From positions 9,859,391 to 9,923,390 of the forward strand of contig NC_092657.1 in assembly GCF_032118995.1 (NCBI RefSeq): a DNA stretch of 64,000 nt. Direction: 5' to 3'. The notes under the pieces are model-generated. The model was not told where the DNA came from. It worked only from the letters and a program-made list of their open reading frames with translations, and searched no databases. This document shows positions 55,842-64,000 of the stretch, in pieces. Source of the stretch: Asterias amurensis (taxonomy: Eukaryota; Echinodermata; Asteroidea; Forcipulatida; Asteriidae). The translations under genes were made by a program, and so were the position numbers. Numbering within the stretch: the first letter of the stretch is position 1; each line of letters starts with the position of its first letter.

Positions 55842-57500
55842 GGTTGCCCTTAACTTTTTTTTCAACTGGCCAGCAGGACCAGTTGGCTTGATTTTTCACT
55901 GGTCCGCCACGTTTTCGACTGGTCCGCCATTTTTATTTTTTTTTTTTTTAAACTTAAAGTTTACTGTTGTATACCAACTACTCGACTTCCGATCGTCGCT
56001 ATTTCAAAATTCAACATGAATTGCAACGTCAACTTAACTGCACTGGAAGCCATACTTAATTTATGTGTACCAAGTTATTGTGTTCGTAAGGGGGACTCAC
56101 TAATTTGAGAGTATTTTTTCTTTTAAAATATGTAAACAATAATATTTTTAAAGTTAATTTAAAAACGGGTCAAATTATTTGTCAGAGCAAATGAAAAAAT
56201 TTAATATGATCTTTATTTACGTAGTTTTTTTAGTCCACGGTTTATTGTAAGCACTCGACATCCAAGTATTCCCAAGTAAGAACTTTTTTTATGATTTTTT
56301 TTTTTAGTGTTTTACTTAACAAAAAAAACAACTTTAAAACCGACTGTTAAAAATATCAAATTAACTTTTTATGTATTGCCTTCAAATCTACGGTGGGGAG
56401 GGTTACGTGCAATCGCATGTATAAACATTGCCTATTTGTACTTTTAATAAGTATTCATAAATATAATACATCGTACCGATAACCGAAGTTCCCAAAATCT
56501 TCCCACTTTCGTCCAGAAAATTAAACTCCCCAAAAGGTAGACATGAAAATAGTTGCAACATCCATGAAGAAGCATATGAGTTTAACGGTATTTTTTTTTT
56601 CAATTATACCGGCGTCTGTTTTGTGAACAAAACTTTCATTTAAAAGTAGCAAAAACAACTGCGCCTTTGTTTAACCATGGAGGTATTGCATTCTAGAACC
56701 CAAGTCTTTCTTGAAATCAACCCGCAAAAAAACCCAAACAACCGCGCATTTTATTTGACCATAAAACCATGGAGCAAAACTAGATCACCCACCAATCGCC
56801 CGCAAAAAACAAGCCCCAAATAACAAAAAAAAATTAAGCAAAATCAGGATGGAAGAACCTTACTAAACACAATTAAATACTCCTTTTTGCTCATCCAGAG
56901 TATTGTAACTTGGTAATTTTTGTTGAATGAGGCCTCACCGTCTCGCTGGTTTTTCGTAAACACGCTAGACTCTAATTCCCACACCGAAATCTGCTCCGTT
57001 GTCGACGACCATGCTGCTGACAGAATGTGTTTTGCTTTGTGGTCTTTTGTCGAGCAATTGAAGCTAGTTTTGTAAGCTATCGCGTACTTTCACCAATAGA
57101 GGGCGTCTATTCCCACGCTATCGAATATTCTGAAACGCCCTCTAGCGTTCAATGTTTCTTACACTTTTTGCCACACGTGAACTAATACAAAGACTACGAG
57201 CCTTTGCGTTGCATGATTGGATTTTGCGCTGTGTGCACATGTGAATGCGTGATTGTCGGAAGTTTGCCAGCGTTCAGCGGCACTTCGAGTGAATTTTTTT
57301 ACGATTTATCCAAACCTTAAGTGAATGTTTTTACGTTTTATTCGAGCCTAAAAATATTTTTAAAATAGTCATAGTTCTGTAGTACCGCTGCCGATATTTT
57401 TGACTGGTCAGCCGGACCAGTTGGCAAAGGGTTTCAGCTGGTCCGACGCGATTTCTACTGGCATTTGGCCAGCAGACCAGCGTTAATGTCGAACCCTGCT
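55842..57500. repeat. ~1.6-kb segment bracketed by ACTGGTCCGCC-type repeats
   Basis: At 55865-55935 the words GGCCAGCAGGACCAGTTGGC, CACTGGTCCGCC and GACTGGTCCGCC cluster. At 57395-57485 similar words recur (GACTGGTCAGCCGGACCAGT, CAGCTGGTCCGACG, TTTGGCCAGCAGACCAG). Between them I see AT-rich noncoding sequence, and AGAGGGCGTC / ACGCCCTCTAGCG words at 57108-57145 forming an inverted pair. Confidence 0.5.
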
Positions 57501-57970
57501 TTCCTGGGGAGTAAAATAAGCTATAATGGATACTGATTGTATACAAATTGTATACAATAGAGATCAGTGTAAGGAAGTAGGAAAATCGATCGACGCATGC
57601 GCCAAACTGAAGTAGACTCCGACGTGTAGAGTTTCGGAATGCTAATTTGGTGAAACAACGTCCTGTCTGTTCGACAACGGAGTGATGTAGTTTGTACACG
57701 TTGTATGGTGGGGGAGCCTTGTGATAGACTCAATTCAAGCCCCGTTCTCATGCGAGAGATTCTAAAAAATCATATCCGACTTCAAAATGTAGCTATTGTG
57801 GTCCCGAGAATGGCCAAGCACAGGGGGCTACGTTGGGGGGATGCCAACCTCACAAAAGTTGTATAATTTTTAGAAGATGAGACTGTAAATAAAAGGACCC
57901 TCATGGGGACTGGGACTTGAATCAATTCTATATCACCATGCGGTCCACAACATCCAGGACGGGAGCACTC
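57501..57970. other. Intergenic stretch, no gene seen
   Basis: Only short ORFs, which are antisense or unsupported. Confidence 0.35.
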
Positions 57971-57982
57971 GAGCGTGAGAAT

Positions 57983-58355
57983 AGAGATTACTGTGCTATG
58001 CTCTGTCCCGTCTCCCTACCGTGGTCTTTCGAAAGCACGCTCTTCAACCCCTGCATGTACCGTTTCTCTGGACAGTTTACATCAATCCCAATGGACTCGT
58101 CTCCAGCCGCTCAGAGACATTCTCGTCGTTGCCGTCCCTCTACATCGGAGGGTGAGGCGTCACAATACAGATTACTGTCCTATGCTGTCCCGTCCTGTGT
58201 CCCTACCGTGGTCTTTCTAAAGCACACTCTTCAAACCCTGCATGTACCGTTTCGCGGGACATTTTACATCAATCCCAATGGATTTGTCTCCAGCCGCTCA
58301 GAGACATTCTCGTCGTCTACATCGGAGGGTGAGGCATCACAGTACATACAGAGAA
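57983..58355 (+). repeat. Two-copy 185-bp tandem repeat, open in one frame
   Basis: The unit beginning GATTACTGTGCTATGCTCTG at about 57985 is repeated from 58170 (GATTACTGTCCTATGCTGTC). Both contain CTACCGTGGTCTTTC, TTTACATCAATCCCAATGGA, CAGCCGCTCAGAGACATTCT and ACATCGGAGGGTGAGGC. A frame is open across both copies (57917-58432; Ser/Arg-rich, with FESTLFNPCMYRFSGQFTSI-like segments) but carries no known domain. I treat it as repeat rather than gene. Confidence 0.75.
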
Positions 58356-58384
58356 ACAAGCTGAACAGCATTATTATTGGTACA

Positions 58385-58425
58385 GGTTGTCGGAACATAG
58401 GGGTGTCGGAACAGGGCTGCCCAAA
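58385..58425 (+). repeat. Isolated copy of GTCGGAACATAGGGGT motif
   Basis: GTCGGAACATAGGGGTGTCGG here matches the array at 59452-59585, about 1 kb away on the other side of the Penelope-like fragment. Confidence 0.6.
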
Positions 58426-58639
58426 CTGCTAATCAATTCAAATCACTGCTCAAACCTATTTTTTCAATTAGTTCTCTGTTGTTTTCTGTCGCTTTCTGTG
58501 TATATATGCAAATCTATGTTCATTTGTAATATTGGGGGTTTTGATCTTGTAAAGCGCTTCGAGGCTTTCTGTGTGAAGCGCTATATAAAAAATTGTGTAT
58601 TATTATAGGATTTGAGGCATTGCATGGTGGGGTATCAAT

Positions 58640-59370
58640 ATATATTTGGTTTGCGGTAACACCATAAGTGTATCTACTTCCCAGGTAGAGTTGTTCTCGG
58701 GGAACTGTCTTGCTTTATTCTACTGCCGTGGAGTAGAAAATCGGAGGTTCTGGAGACTTCTCAGTTCTGAAAAGAAGTGTCCTGGTTTATAACTATTACC
58801 AGGGCGGATGGTATAGAAATTTGACTGGACTTCAACTTTAGCTTATAGGCTCGTAATAACTGTACTGCCGCGGAGTCAGTTCGGAATTGGTCTCAACGTT
58901 TCGACTAGCTTGCTCTAGTCATCGTCAGGAGAGGTAGAGAGGAGTGGGCTAATTTATAGGGGTTCAGTAAATCCACTGCAGGTCAATCAATGCTCTGATT
59001 GGTTGTGTGGTTGGCGAGCTCAGGGCTATTGTTAGGGTTGCCCATTGTGTGAGAAACCTCTCGGGTGTAGTAAAGCGTGTCAGTAGGTTTGGGTTTGTTA
59101 GAGGAGGGTGGTGGTAGGTGGTGGTAGGATAGTATGCCAAATGCTGCTGATGAAATAGCCGATATCTTGTGGCACAGTCGTGTCTGTATATTTCGATGGC
59201 TTCCCTTATGCGCCTTGTATACCAATGTCTCTCAGGTGCTATGATACGAGCCTGGTCCCAATCTATGACATGGTCTAAATTAATAAAGCAAGACAGTTCC
59301 CTGAGAACAACTTACCTGGCAAGTAGATACACACATGGTGTTACCGCAAAACCAAATATATACTGTGTAT
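58640..59370 (-). mobile_element. Penelope-like element 3' end (GIY-YIG tail)
   Basis: On the minus strand, 59285-59180 encodes LDHVIDWDQARIIAPERHWY followed by TRRIREAIEIYRH. From memory this is the characteristic C-terminal segment of the GIY-YIG endonuclease domain of Penelope-like retroelements. Downstream on the minus strand comes a Pro/Thr/His-rich low-complexity tail, then a noncoding region with a hammerhead-like motif (58898-58928). The piece is bounded by an inverted repeat: GTATCTACTTCCCAGGTAGA near 58668 and its reverse complement near 59315, with GGTTTGCGGTAACACCATAA (58650) and its complement near 59340. The reverse transcriptase part is absent, so it is strongly 5'-truncated. 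Confidence 0.7.
58898..58928 (-). ncRNA. Hammerhead-ribozyme-like motif in the Penelope-like fragment
   Basis: The minus strand reads CTGACGA, then a stem GACTAG/CTAGTC closing an AGCAAG loop, then GAAAC. This matches the CUGANGA ... stem II ... GAAA arrangement of hammerhead ribozymes, except for one extra U before stem II. Hammerhead motifs are known in the terminal repeats of Penelope-like elements. Whether stems I and III form is not clear, so activity is uncertain. Confidence 0.4.
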
Positions 59371-59372
59371 TA

Positions 59373-59420
59373 TCATCGTCGACGTCGCCGTCGTTGTTGT
59401 TGTTGTTTGTTGTTATTATT
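59373..59420 (+). repeat. GTC/GTT trinucleotide microsatellite
   Basis: (GTC)n grading into (GTT)n simple repeat, adjacent to the Penelope-like fragment. Confidence 0.8.
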
Positions 59421-59449
59421 AGAGGGGTGTTTGGGTCATTGGAATATAA

Positions 59450-59590
59450 AAGTGTCGGAACATTGGGGTGTCAGAACATAAGGTTGTCGCAATATAGGTC
59501 GAGTTGTCGGAATATAGGGGTGTCGGAACATAGGGATGTCAAAACAAAGGGGTGTCGAAACATAGGCACGTCGGAATATAGAGCAGTCCC
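59450..59590 (+). repeat. Short tandem array of GTCGGAACATAGGGGT
   Basis: About eight degenerate 16-20-bp units: TGTCGGAACATTGGGG, TGTCAGAACATAAGG, TTGTCGGAATATAGGGG, TGTCGGAACATAGGG, TGTCGAAACATAGG and similar. It is noncoding, although a Cys/Arg/Asn-rich frame (CQNIRLSQYRSSCRNIGVSE) happens to stay open. Confidence 0.8.
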
Positions 59591-59599
59591 CAGTCTGTC

Positions 59600-61954
59600 A
59601 TTGTCCATATAACTAAGCTTCAAGCAGGGAAACCTCTCGACGAAAAACTTCTTAATAACACCATCATCTGTTGCCAGCAGTAGTACAAAATCCTCGTATG
59701 GGAATTCTTTATCATGTAGTCAACAACTGTTCTGTTGAAGGCACGTATGGCTCCGTGAAATTTGGGAAGATCTAGTACCTTACTTTGTTAGCTTGCTTCT
59801 ATGAAGTCCCTCGTTTTCCTTCCAACAACAGGCTGTGGTCGCATGTTCCGCATGTTCTGGTACTGCTCTTGAGTAATTTCCGTGGAGCAGTGATTGCAGC
59901 TGTTGAAGTAGTGTACTGAGCAAAATATGGATGCATGGCTAGTCCAGTTGCAACAAGGTCTTGGCGTTATTAAAGACTGGCAGGACAGCATATACATTAA
60001 GAAACTTTCTTACGACGTTTGGAAAACGTTTTATGGTTTGCTGAAAACGTTCAAAAACGTTTTGCATGTGTTGTAATCGTTATTAAATGTGTATTCCATT
60101 TTAGAACGTCAAATGTATACAAAAACGAATTGTAAGTTTGTTCACGTTGAGACACTGATTAAAATCACATTTGCTGTTTGATGTTCCCAGTATTCTACTA
60201 CAAAGGAAGTTTGTTTTGAGAGTATGGTTAGACTACGTAAAATACTAAAGTTTGAGAGGGAAGGGTCTGGATATAAAATAAAAAAAAAATTTGTATAAAA
60301 TCCTTGATCTGAATGTTCACACCATTGTCTGCTGTACTGCATTTACTTTTTGTAATTCATTGAAAGATTATGTGATAGTAACAAGTTTGCATGTAACACG
60401 TTTTATTTTAACAGCATCACATATCATAAATTAGTGAAAGAAAATAATTAAGTTAAACAATGTTTCTTTGAACCAAAATCTGGCCAAGCTACTAACAGAA
60501 AGTGTTAAGACTATAACCTTTCGTAGGTCAAGTCCGTCTAGCTGTTGTTCTGCATGCAAGTCAATATCAGGGTCACGATCCTCTGTTTCGTTCGGTCTCA
60601 ATGGGTCACAACACCTCATACGATAGTACATTTTAGTAGTTCCTCCCACCTTCTTAAACAAAAAAGGAAGCAGCCATGTCTTGATATCCCAAAGGACGGG
60701 TCCCAGACGGTGTGTGACCTGAATTTCAGGGGCGTATGAACTTTCTATCAAGGCGTTGAGGCCTAAAACCGTAACGGTAAAACACCATCAACCAAAAACA
60801 CAAAAAGAATGTGAAACAGTCGCAGGTGAAACTTTTTCTTAATTTGTATGCTTTTGGTATTCAATATTTTTGGCACACAATACTCATAAACAATGACTGA
60901 TTAACTACTTTCATGAACTCAAACAAATGTCTAGTTCTGGTTTCAGGCCAGCATTAACAATAGATAAGTAAAATAACATCTCCAAAATGAACTCCATTTG
61001 TTTACAAAAGACGGTGATACTTTAAAACTTACCTTCTGTTGTGTACATATTAGTATGTCTCAGTTTCTCAGCGATTCTGCCGAACAGTTGATCGAGTACC
61101 TCGTGAGTATGCCCAACAGTTAAATTCAACCCGATAAAAAACAGCAGCAATTCATAGATTCAGCTCTACAATTAAAGTATTTGTTTTTAAAATGTGGAGT
61201 AACAGTCGCGGAAACAGTTGTCCGTCTAAAGGGAAACATTTACAATGAGAATGGCGAGGATTGGCACAAGGTATAGCAAATAATTCAATTTTTTTGCAGG
61301 AAAATATTATTTGAAGCCGATAAAAATAATTTTCAGAATTATATAACATGTTTCAGATGTTACAAAAATTGTTTGGTAATTTATTTGATTTGTTAGAAAA
61401 ATCAATTTCTGATAAAAACAATAGACAAAGTGAATAAGAAAATTGTTACAAATACTTAATTTAACACGAAGATTAACCTTTTTAAACAATATTGCAAAGT
61501 TAATTACCTACGCGTTTAGTTTGTGCCCGACTTCATTTGCTCAGCAATCACTCTCAGCAGAACATTTATAGCTATCATGCGGCACAGCCTGGTTGATACT
61601 ATAAATTCCTATCTATTAGCACAAACACTCGAAACTTCAAACAAAATTCCTCAAACATTCCTTACATCTTCTTGTTATAAATGTACGAAATGAAAACATC
61701 GACATCACCCCGTAGTCAGACAAACATTACGAGCAAAATATTCACTGTAGGCTGTAGAATTTCGGTCACTTCGTAAGTGACTTTCACTTTGAAAGTGAAA
61801 CTAGTTGGTTTTTAAGACTTGCCAACATACCACACGAATACCAGAGCTGACTTTTCTACTGATAGTTTGGGTCTCCCTGGACTCTGTCTCTCTGCAAATT
61901 CTGGGCAAGCACCAAGCGTGCAGAGCAATACCTCAAAGGTTTCCCTTTTCAGCC
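59600..61954. other. Long AT-rich stretch, no gene recognised
   Basis: Several antisense and short ORFs occur (for example the minus frame at 60751-60431 with YYRMRCCDPLRPNETEDRDP) but none has a motif I recognise. The word AACGTTT recurs around 60020-60065 (GGAAAACGTTTTATGG, GAAAACGTTCAAAAACGTTT). Confidence 0.4.
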
Positions 61955-62344
61955 TTAAAGGAACACGTTGCCTTGGATCGGTCGAGTTGGTCTTTGTAAA
62001 ACGTTTGTAACCGTTTTTTATAAAATGCATATGGGTAGAAAGATGTTGTAAAAGTGGAATACAATGATCCACACAAACATGCCTCGAAATTGCGTGGTTT
62101 TCCTTTTACCTCGTCGACTAACACGTCGGCCATTTATGGGGGTCAAAATTTTGACCCCCATAAATGGCCGACGGTGATAGTTCGCACAGTAGAAGGAAAA
62201 CCACGCAATTTGGAGGTAAACTTGTGTGGATCATTGTATGCTACTTTTAAAACATCTTTTCAACCATATGCATTATATATAAAACGGTTAAAAACGCTTT
62301 TGTTTTGACCAACTCGTCCGATCCAAGGCAACGTGTTCCTTTAA
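61955..62344. mobile_element. TTAA-flanked hairpin element, family A (full copy)
   Basis: It starts TTAAAGGAACACGTTGCCTT and ends CAAGGCAACGTGTTCCTTTAA in inverted orientation. The inner palindrome GGCCATTTATGGGGGTCAAA / TTTGACCCCCATAAATGGCC occupies 62128-62168. It has the same architecture as 5343-5721, to which it is very similar. No coding capacity. Confidence 0.88.
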
Positions 62345-63184
62345 GAGCTGCTGAAAACCATTAGGCTTATACGAGGGAACAGTAACCTCGCAGTATTTTA
62401 CAATTTTAGGAACCTTTTCTCGTCTGCTTGTGATTAAACTTTAAAGTGCAAACTGTCGTTTTAACTCATACACTGCATTTGGTCGGTAATCAGTGTATTT
62501 ATTGGACGAAGAGAAATAATTTCTGCTACTTATTTACACCTACGCCTTTCCAACTTTTTAGCACACGACAGTGGACGATAAAAATGTGTTGTTTCCGGGT
62601 TTGTCTGCCGCCTGACCTTTATTTCCGGGTTTTTCTGCCGCCTGACCTTTCTTGTTCCCAATCTCACCAAGAGAGGGTGATTATCAGGGGCTCACCCGAG
62701 TGAGCACCGCTGGGTCGACCCAGGGAAGCTAAACGAACGCACCCAAAGAGATGGTCTTGTGTATGTTGCAATAGAAGCCCGGCATGCTAGATAGCATGTG
62801 CATCAACCCGCCAAATTGAATTGAGCGCAGTGTGGAATCTCATGACTTTAAGCCCTTTTCACACTATTATTTCCGGGAAAATCCTGCGAAAATTTAGTGG
62901 ATCTTTTCAATCTACTACAGCCATTTTTATACTAAGTATTTCCTGGGGTTTGATTGTAAGTGTGAAACGACCGTTCATAATAATGGGTAATGGTAACTCC
63001 CGGGAGTTACCAAATTGGGTTTAACTAATATCACTAATAGTGATAACGGTTGATTTTCCCGGGAGAACGTTTCCCTGAAAATTGCTCTGTAGTAAATAGC
63101 TCCCAATTTGTTGGTGCTTATTTTTCTTGTTTGAGGCACTGTACACGTTGAGTAATTAATCAAGCTATAAACTGGCACACAAAT
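62345..63184. other. Intergenic stretch with a short duplication
   Basis: No gene is seen. TTTCCGGGTTTTTCTGCCGCC and TTTCCGGGTTTGTCTGCCGCC are adjacent copies (about 62594-62645), a ~31-bp tandem pair. Another noteworthy palindrome is AACTCCCGGGAGTT at 62995. Confidence 0.45.
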
Positions 63185-63434
63185 GTACTTGGAAACGAAC
63201 AGTGGGCAGCTGTTGATAGTATAAAACATTGTGAGAAATGACTCCCTCTGAAGTAATAACAGACTTCTCACCAGAAGCCCTTTTGCTACTTTCTGAAAGC
63301 ACACTCAATTGTACAACAAGGGTGTTTTTATTTCAGCATTTTCTTTCAATGCAATGACCAGATAATCCAATTTTTCACAAGTTCGTTATTTTTTCCCTGG
63401 TCTTTGACAATACCAGACGTGTGCATGCCTTAAA
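63185..63434. mobile_element. Partial TTAA short element, family C
   Basis: It contains GATAGTATAAAACATTGTGA, CTCCCTCTGAAGTAATAACA, TGAAAGCACACTCAATTGTA, CAACAAGGGTGTTTTTATTT and TTTTCACAAGTTCGTTATTT in the order of family C. It ends near GGTCTTTGACAATACCAGAC, then GCATGCCTTAAAGG. Confidence 0.65.
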
Positions 63435-63800
63435 GGATGGACTTCTGTAGAACAACCCCCCCCCCCTATCTTTACTGTTTTGGAGATTTTTTTTTAATGT
63501 TTACATTATTTATTGATATAATTAATTCATGTTTGTCCCTCGATTACACATACACTCCAACGCCACTCACGTATTTAATGGGCTGAGTGCACATCCTGAT
63601 TTTTTTCAGGGAGAGGTTTTTTTTAAAGGCATAACTGGGATGTAAAATACCATTAGATAATGAATATTTGAAGTCAATTTAAACTTCACCTCCCCGAGAA
63701 AACAAAGCAATGATTACTAAGGTTTAAGAGGTTTCGAAACGGAGACATATGGAAACAATGCATGAATGCAAACTGATTTTTTGTTTTATCTTTAATGCAG

Positions 63801-64000
63801 GCAATCTGGAATGTTTTCGCTCCATGGCTGATCGTTTTGGCCTAGCGAAGTCAACAGCCCATGAATGTTACAAGAGGGTGGCTATGCAATGAAGAGGCAA
63901 TGTCAACTATGGTACAGTGGCCGAACACAGCAAGCAAATGCAACTGGTTTTGCAAGTCTCTGCACCCTCCCCAACATCGTCGGGGCAGTAGATGGATGTC
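63801..64000 (+). pseudogene. PIF/Harbinger-like transposase fragment at window edge
   Basis: After a good acceptor (TTTAATGCAG) the sequence encodes GNLECFRSMADRFGLAKSTA with HECYKRVAMQ, a helix-turn-helix-like segment typical of Harbinger transposases. After frame changes near 63895-63930 it gives ATGFASLCTLPNIVGAVDGC, where G-A-V-D-G contains the first Asp of the DDE_Tnp_4 catalytic triad. A TGA follows VAMQ in the first frame. The element continues beyond the right edge, so its completeness cannot be judged. Confidence 0.65.

Noticed and set aside
1..64000. tRNA or rRNA genes
   Set aside because: I saw no complete cloverleaf with A and B boxes and no conserved rRNA segment. Only the retroelement primer site matches a tRNA end.
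1..64000. CRISPR array, operons, ribosome binding sites
   Set aside because: All repeats are adjacent tandems or dispersed animal elements, and the gene structure is eukaryotic with introns, so prokaryotic features do not apply.

Overview
This is AT-rich animal genomic DNA, not bacterial. It has spliced genes with GT-AG introns, DNA-transposon relics, Ty3/Gypsy and Penelope-like retroelements, many short nonautonomous elements and minisatellites. I infer an echinoderm, most likely a sea star (Asteroidea): short TTAA-flanked elements such as the one at 14963-15360, carrying the phrase GTGGACACTCTTGGTAATTG, resemble repeats I remember as very abundant in sea-star genomes. That is memory, not a search. 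I see no convincing single-copy host gene. Almost all recognisable protein-coding sequence comes from mobile elements, and most of it carries frameshifts or stops.

Layout. 1-4.5 kb: a very large inverted repeat (foldback) that continues off the left edge, built partly from ~590-bp tandem units. 5.3-9.6 kb: short elements, a 363-bp tandem duplication, an unidentified coding relic (5.72-6.17 kb, minus) and a C2H2/DUF6589-like relic (8.9-9.57 kb, minus). 10-16.9 kb: sparse sequence with two TTAA elements and one unidentified 150-codon ORF. 16,968-21,809: a complete Ty3/Gypsy LTR element with two LTRs, a tRNA-Ser-like primer site, gag, protease, RT, RNase H, integrase and polypurine tract, recently inserted but with broken reading frames. 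22.35-23.28 kb (minus): an N-terminal zinc-module/RING relic of a RAG1-like protein. 23.6-24.2 kb: a 52-bp satellite. 26.2-30.07 kb (minus): a large relic of an uncharacterised multicopy family, interrupted by ~1.5 kb. 31.68-35.51 kb (plus): a near-complete ten-exon gene whose module order matches vertebrate RAG1: N-terminal zinc module, W..HT..C..C, RING, then an inferred DDE core. 37.2-37.9 kb: a minisatellite. 38.4-40.2 kb (minus): a second copy of the 26-30 kb family. 41.9-42.9 kb (plus): a DUF6589-like relic with introns. 44.27-46.26 kb (minus): a third RAG1-like copy, core half only, riddled with TTAA elements. 50.5-54.5 kb: a decayed second Gypsy element, followed by a tandem array carrying POU-octamer words and a C2H2-like ORF. 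58.6-59.4 kb (minus): a Penelope-like 3' end with a hammerhead-like motif. 63.8-64.0 kb: the start of a PIF/Harbinger-like transposase relic.

Main point. Three loci (22.4-23.3, 31.7-35.5 and 44.3-46.3 kb) belong to one family combining RAG1-type N-terminal zinc modules and a RING with a downstream core. The core has Asp, Asp and Glu motifs (GGDKGG, FGDY..CCxYC, EQGGE) in the same order as the RAG1/Transib DDE triad. Intron positions are shared between the copies. I relate it, from memory, to the N-RAG-TP transposon described from Aplysia. The assignment of the core to the RAG1-like DDE group is my own inference from motif order and spacing.
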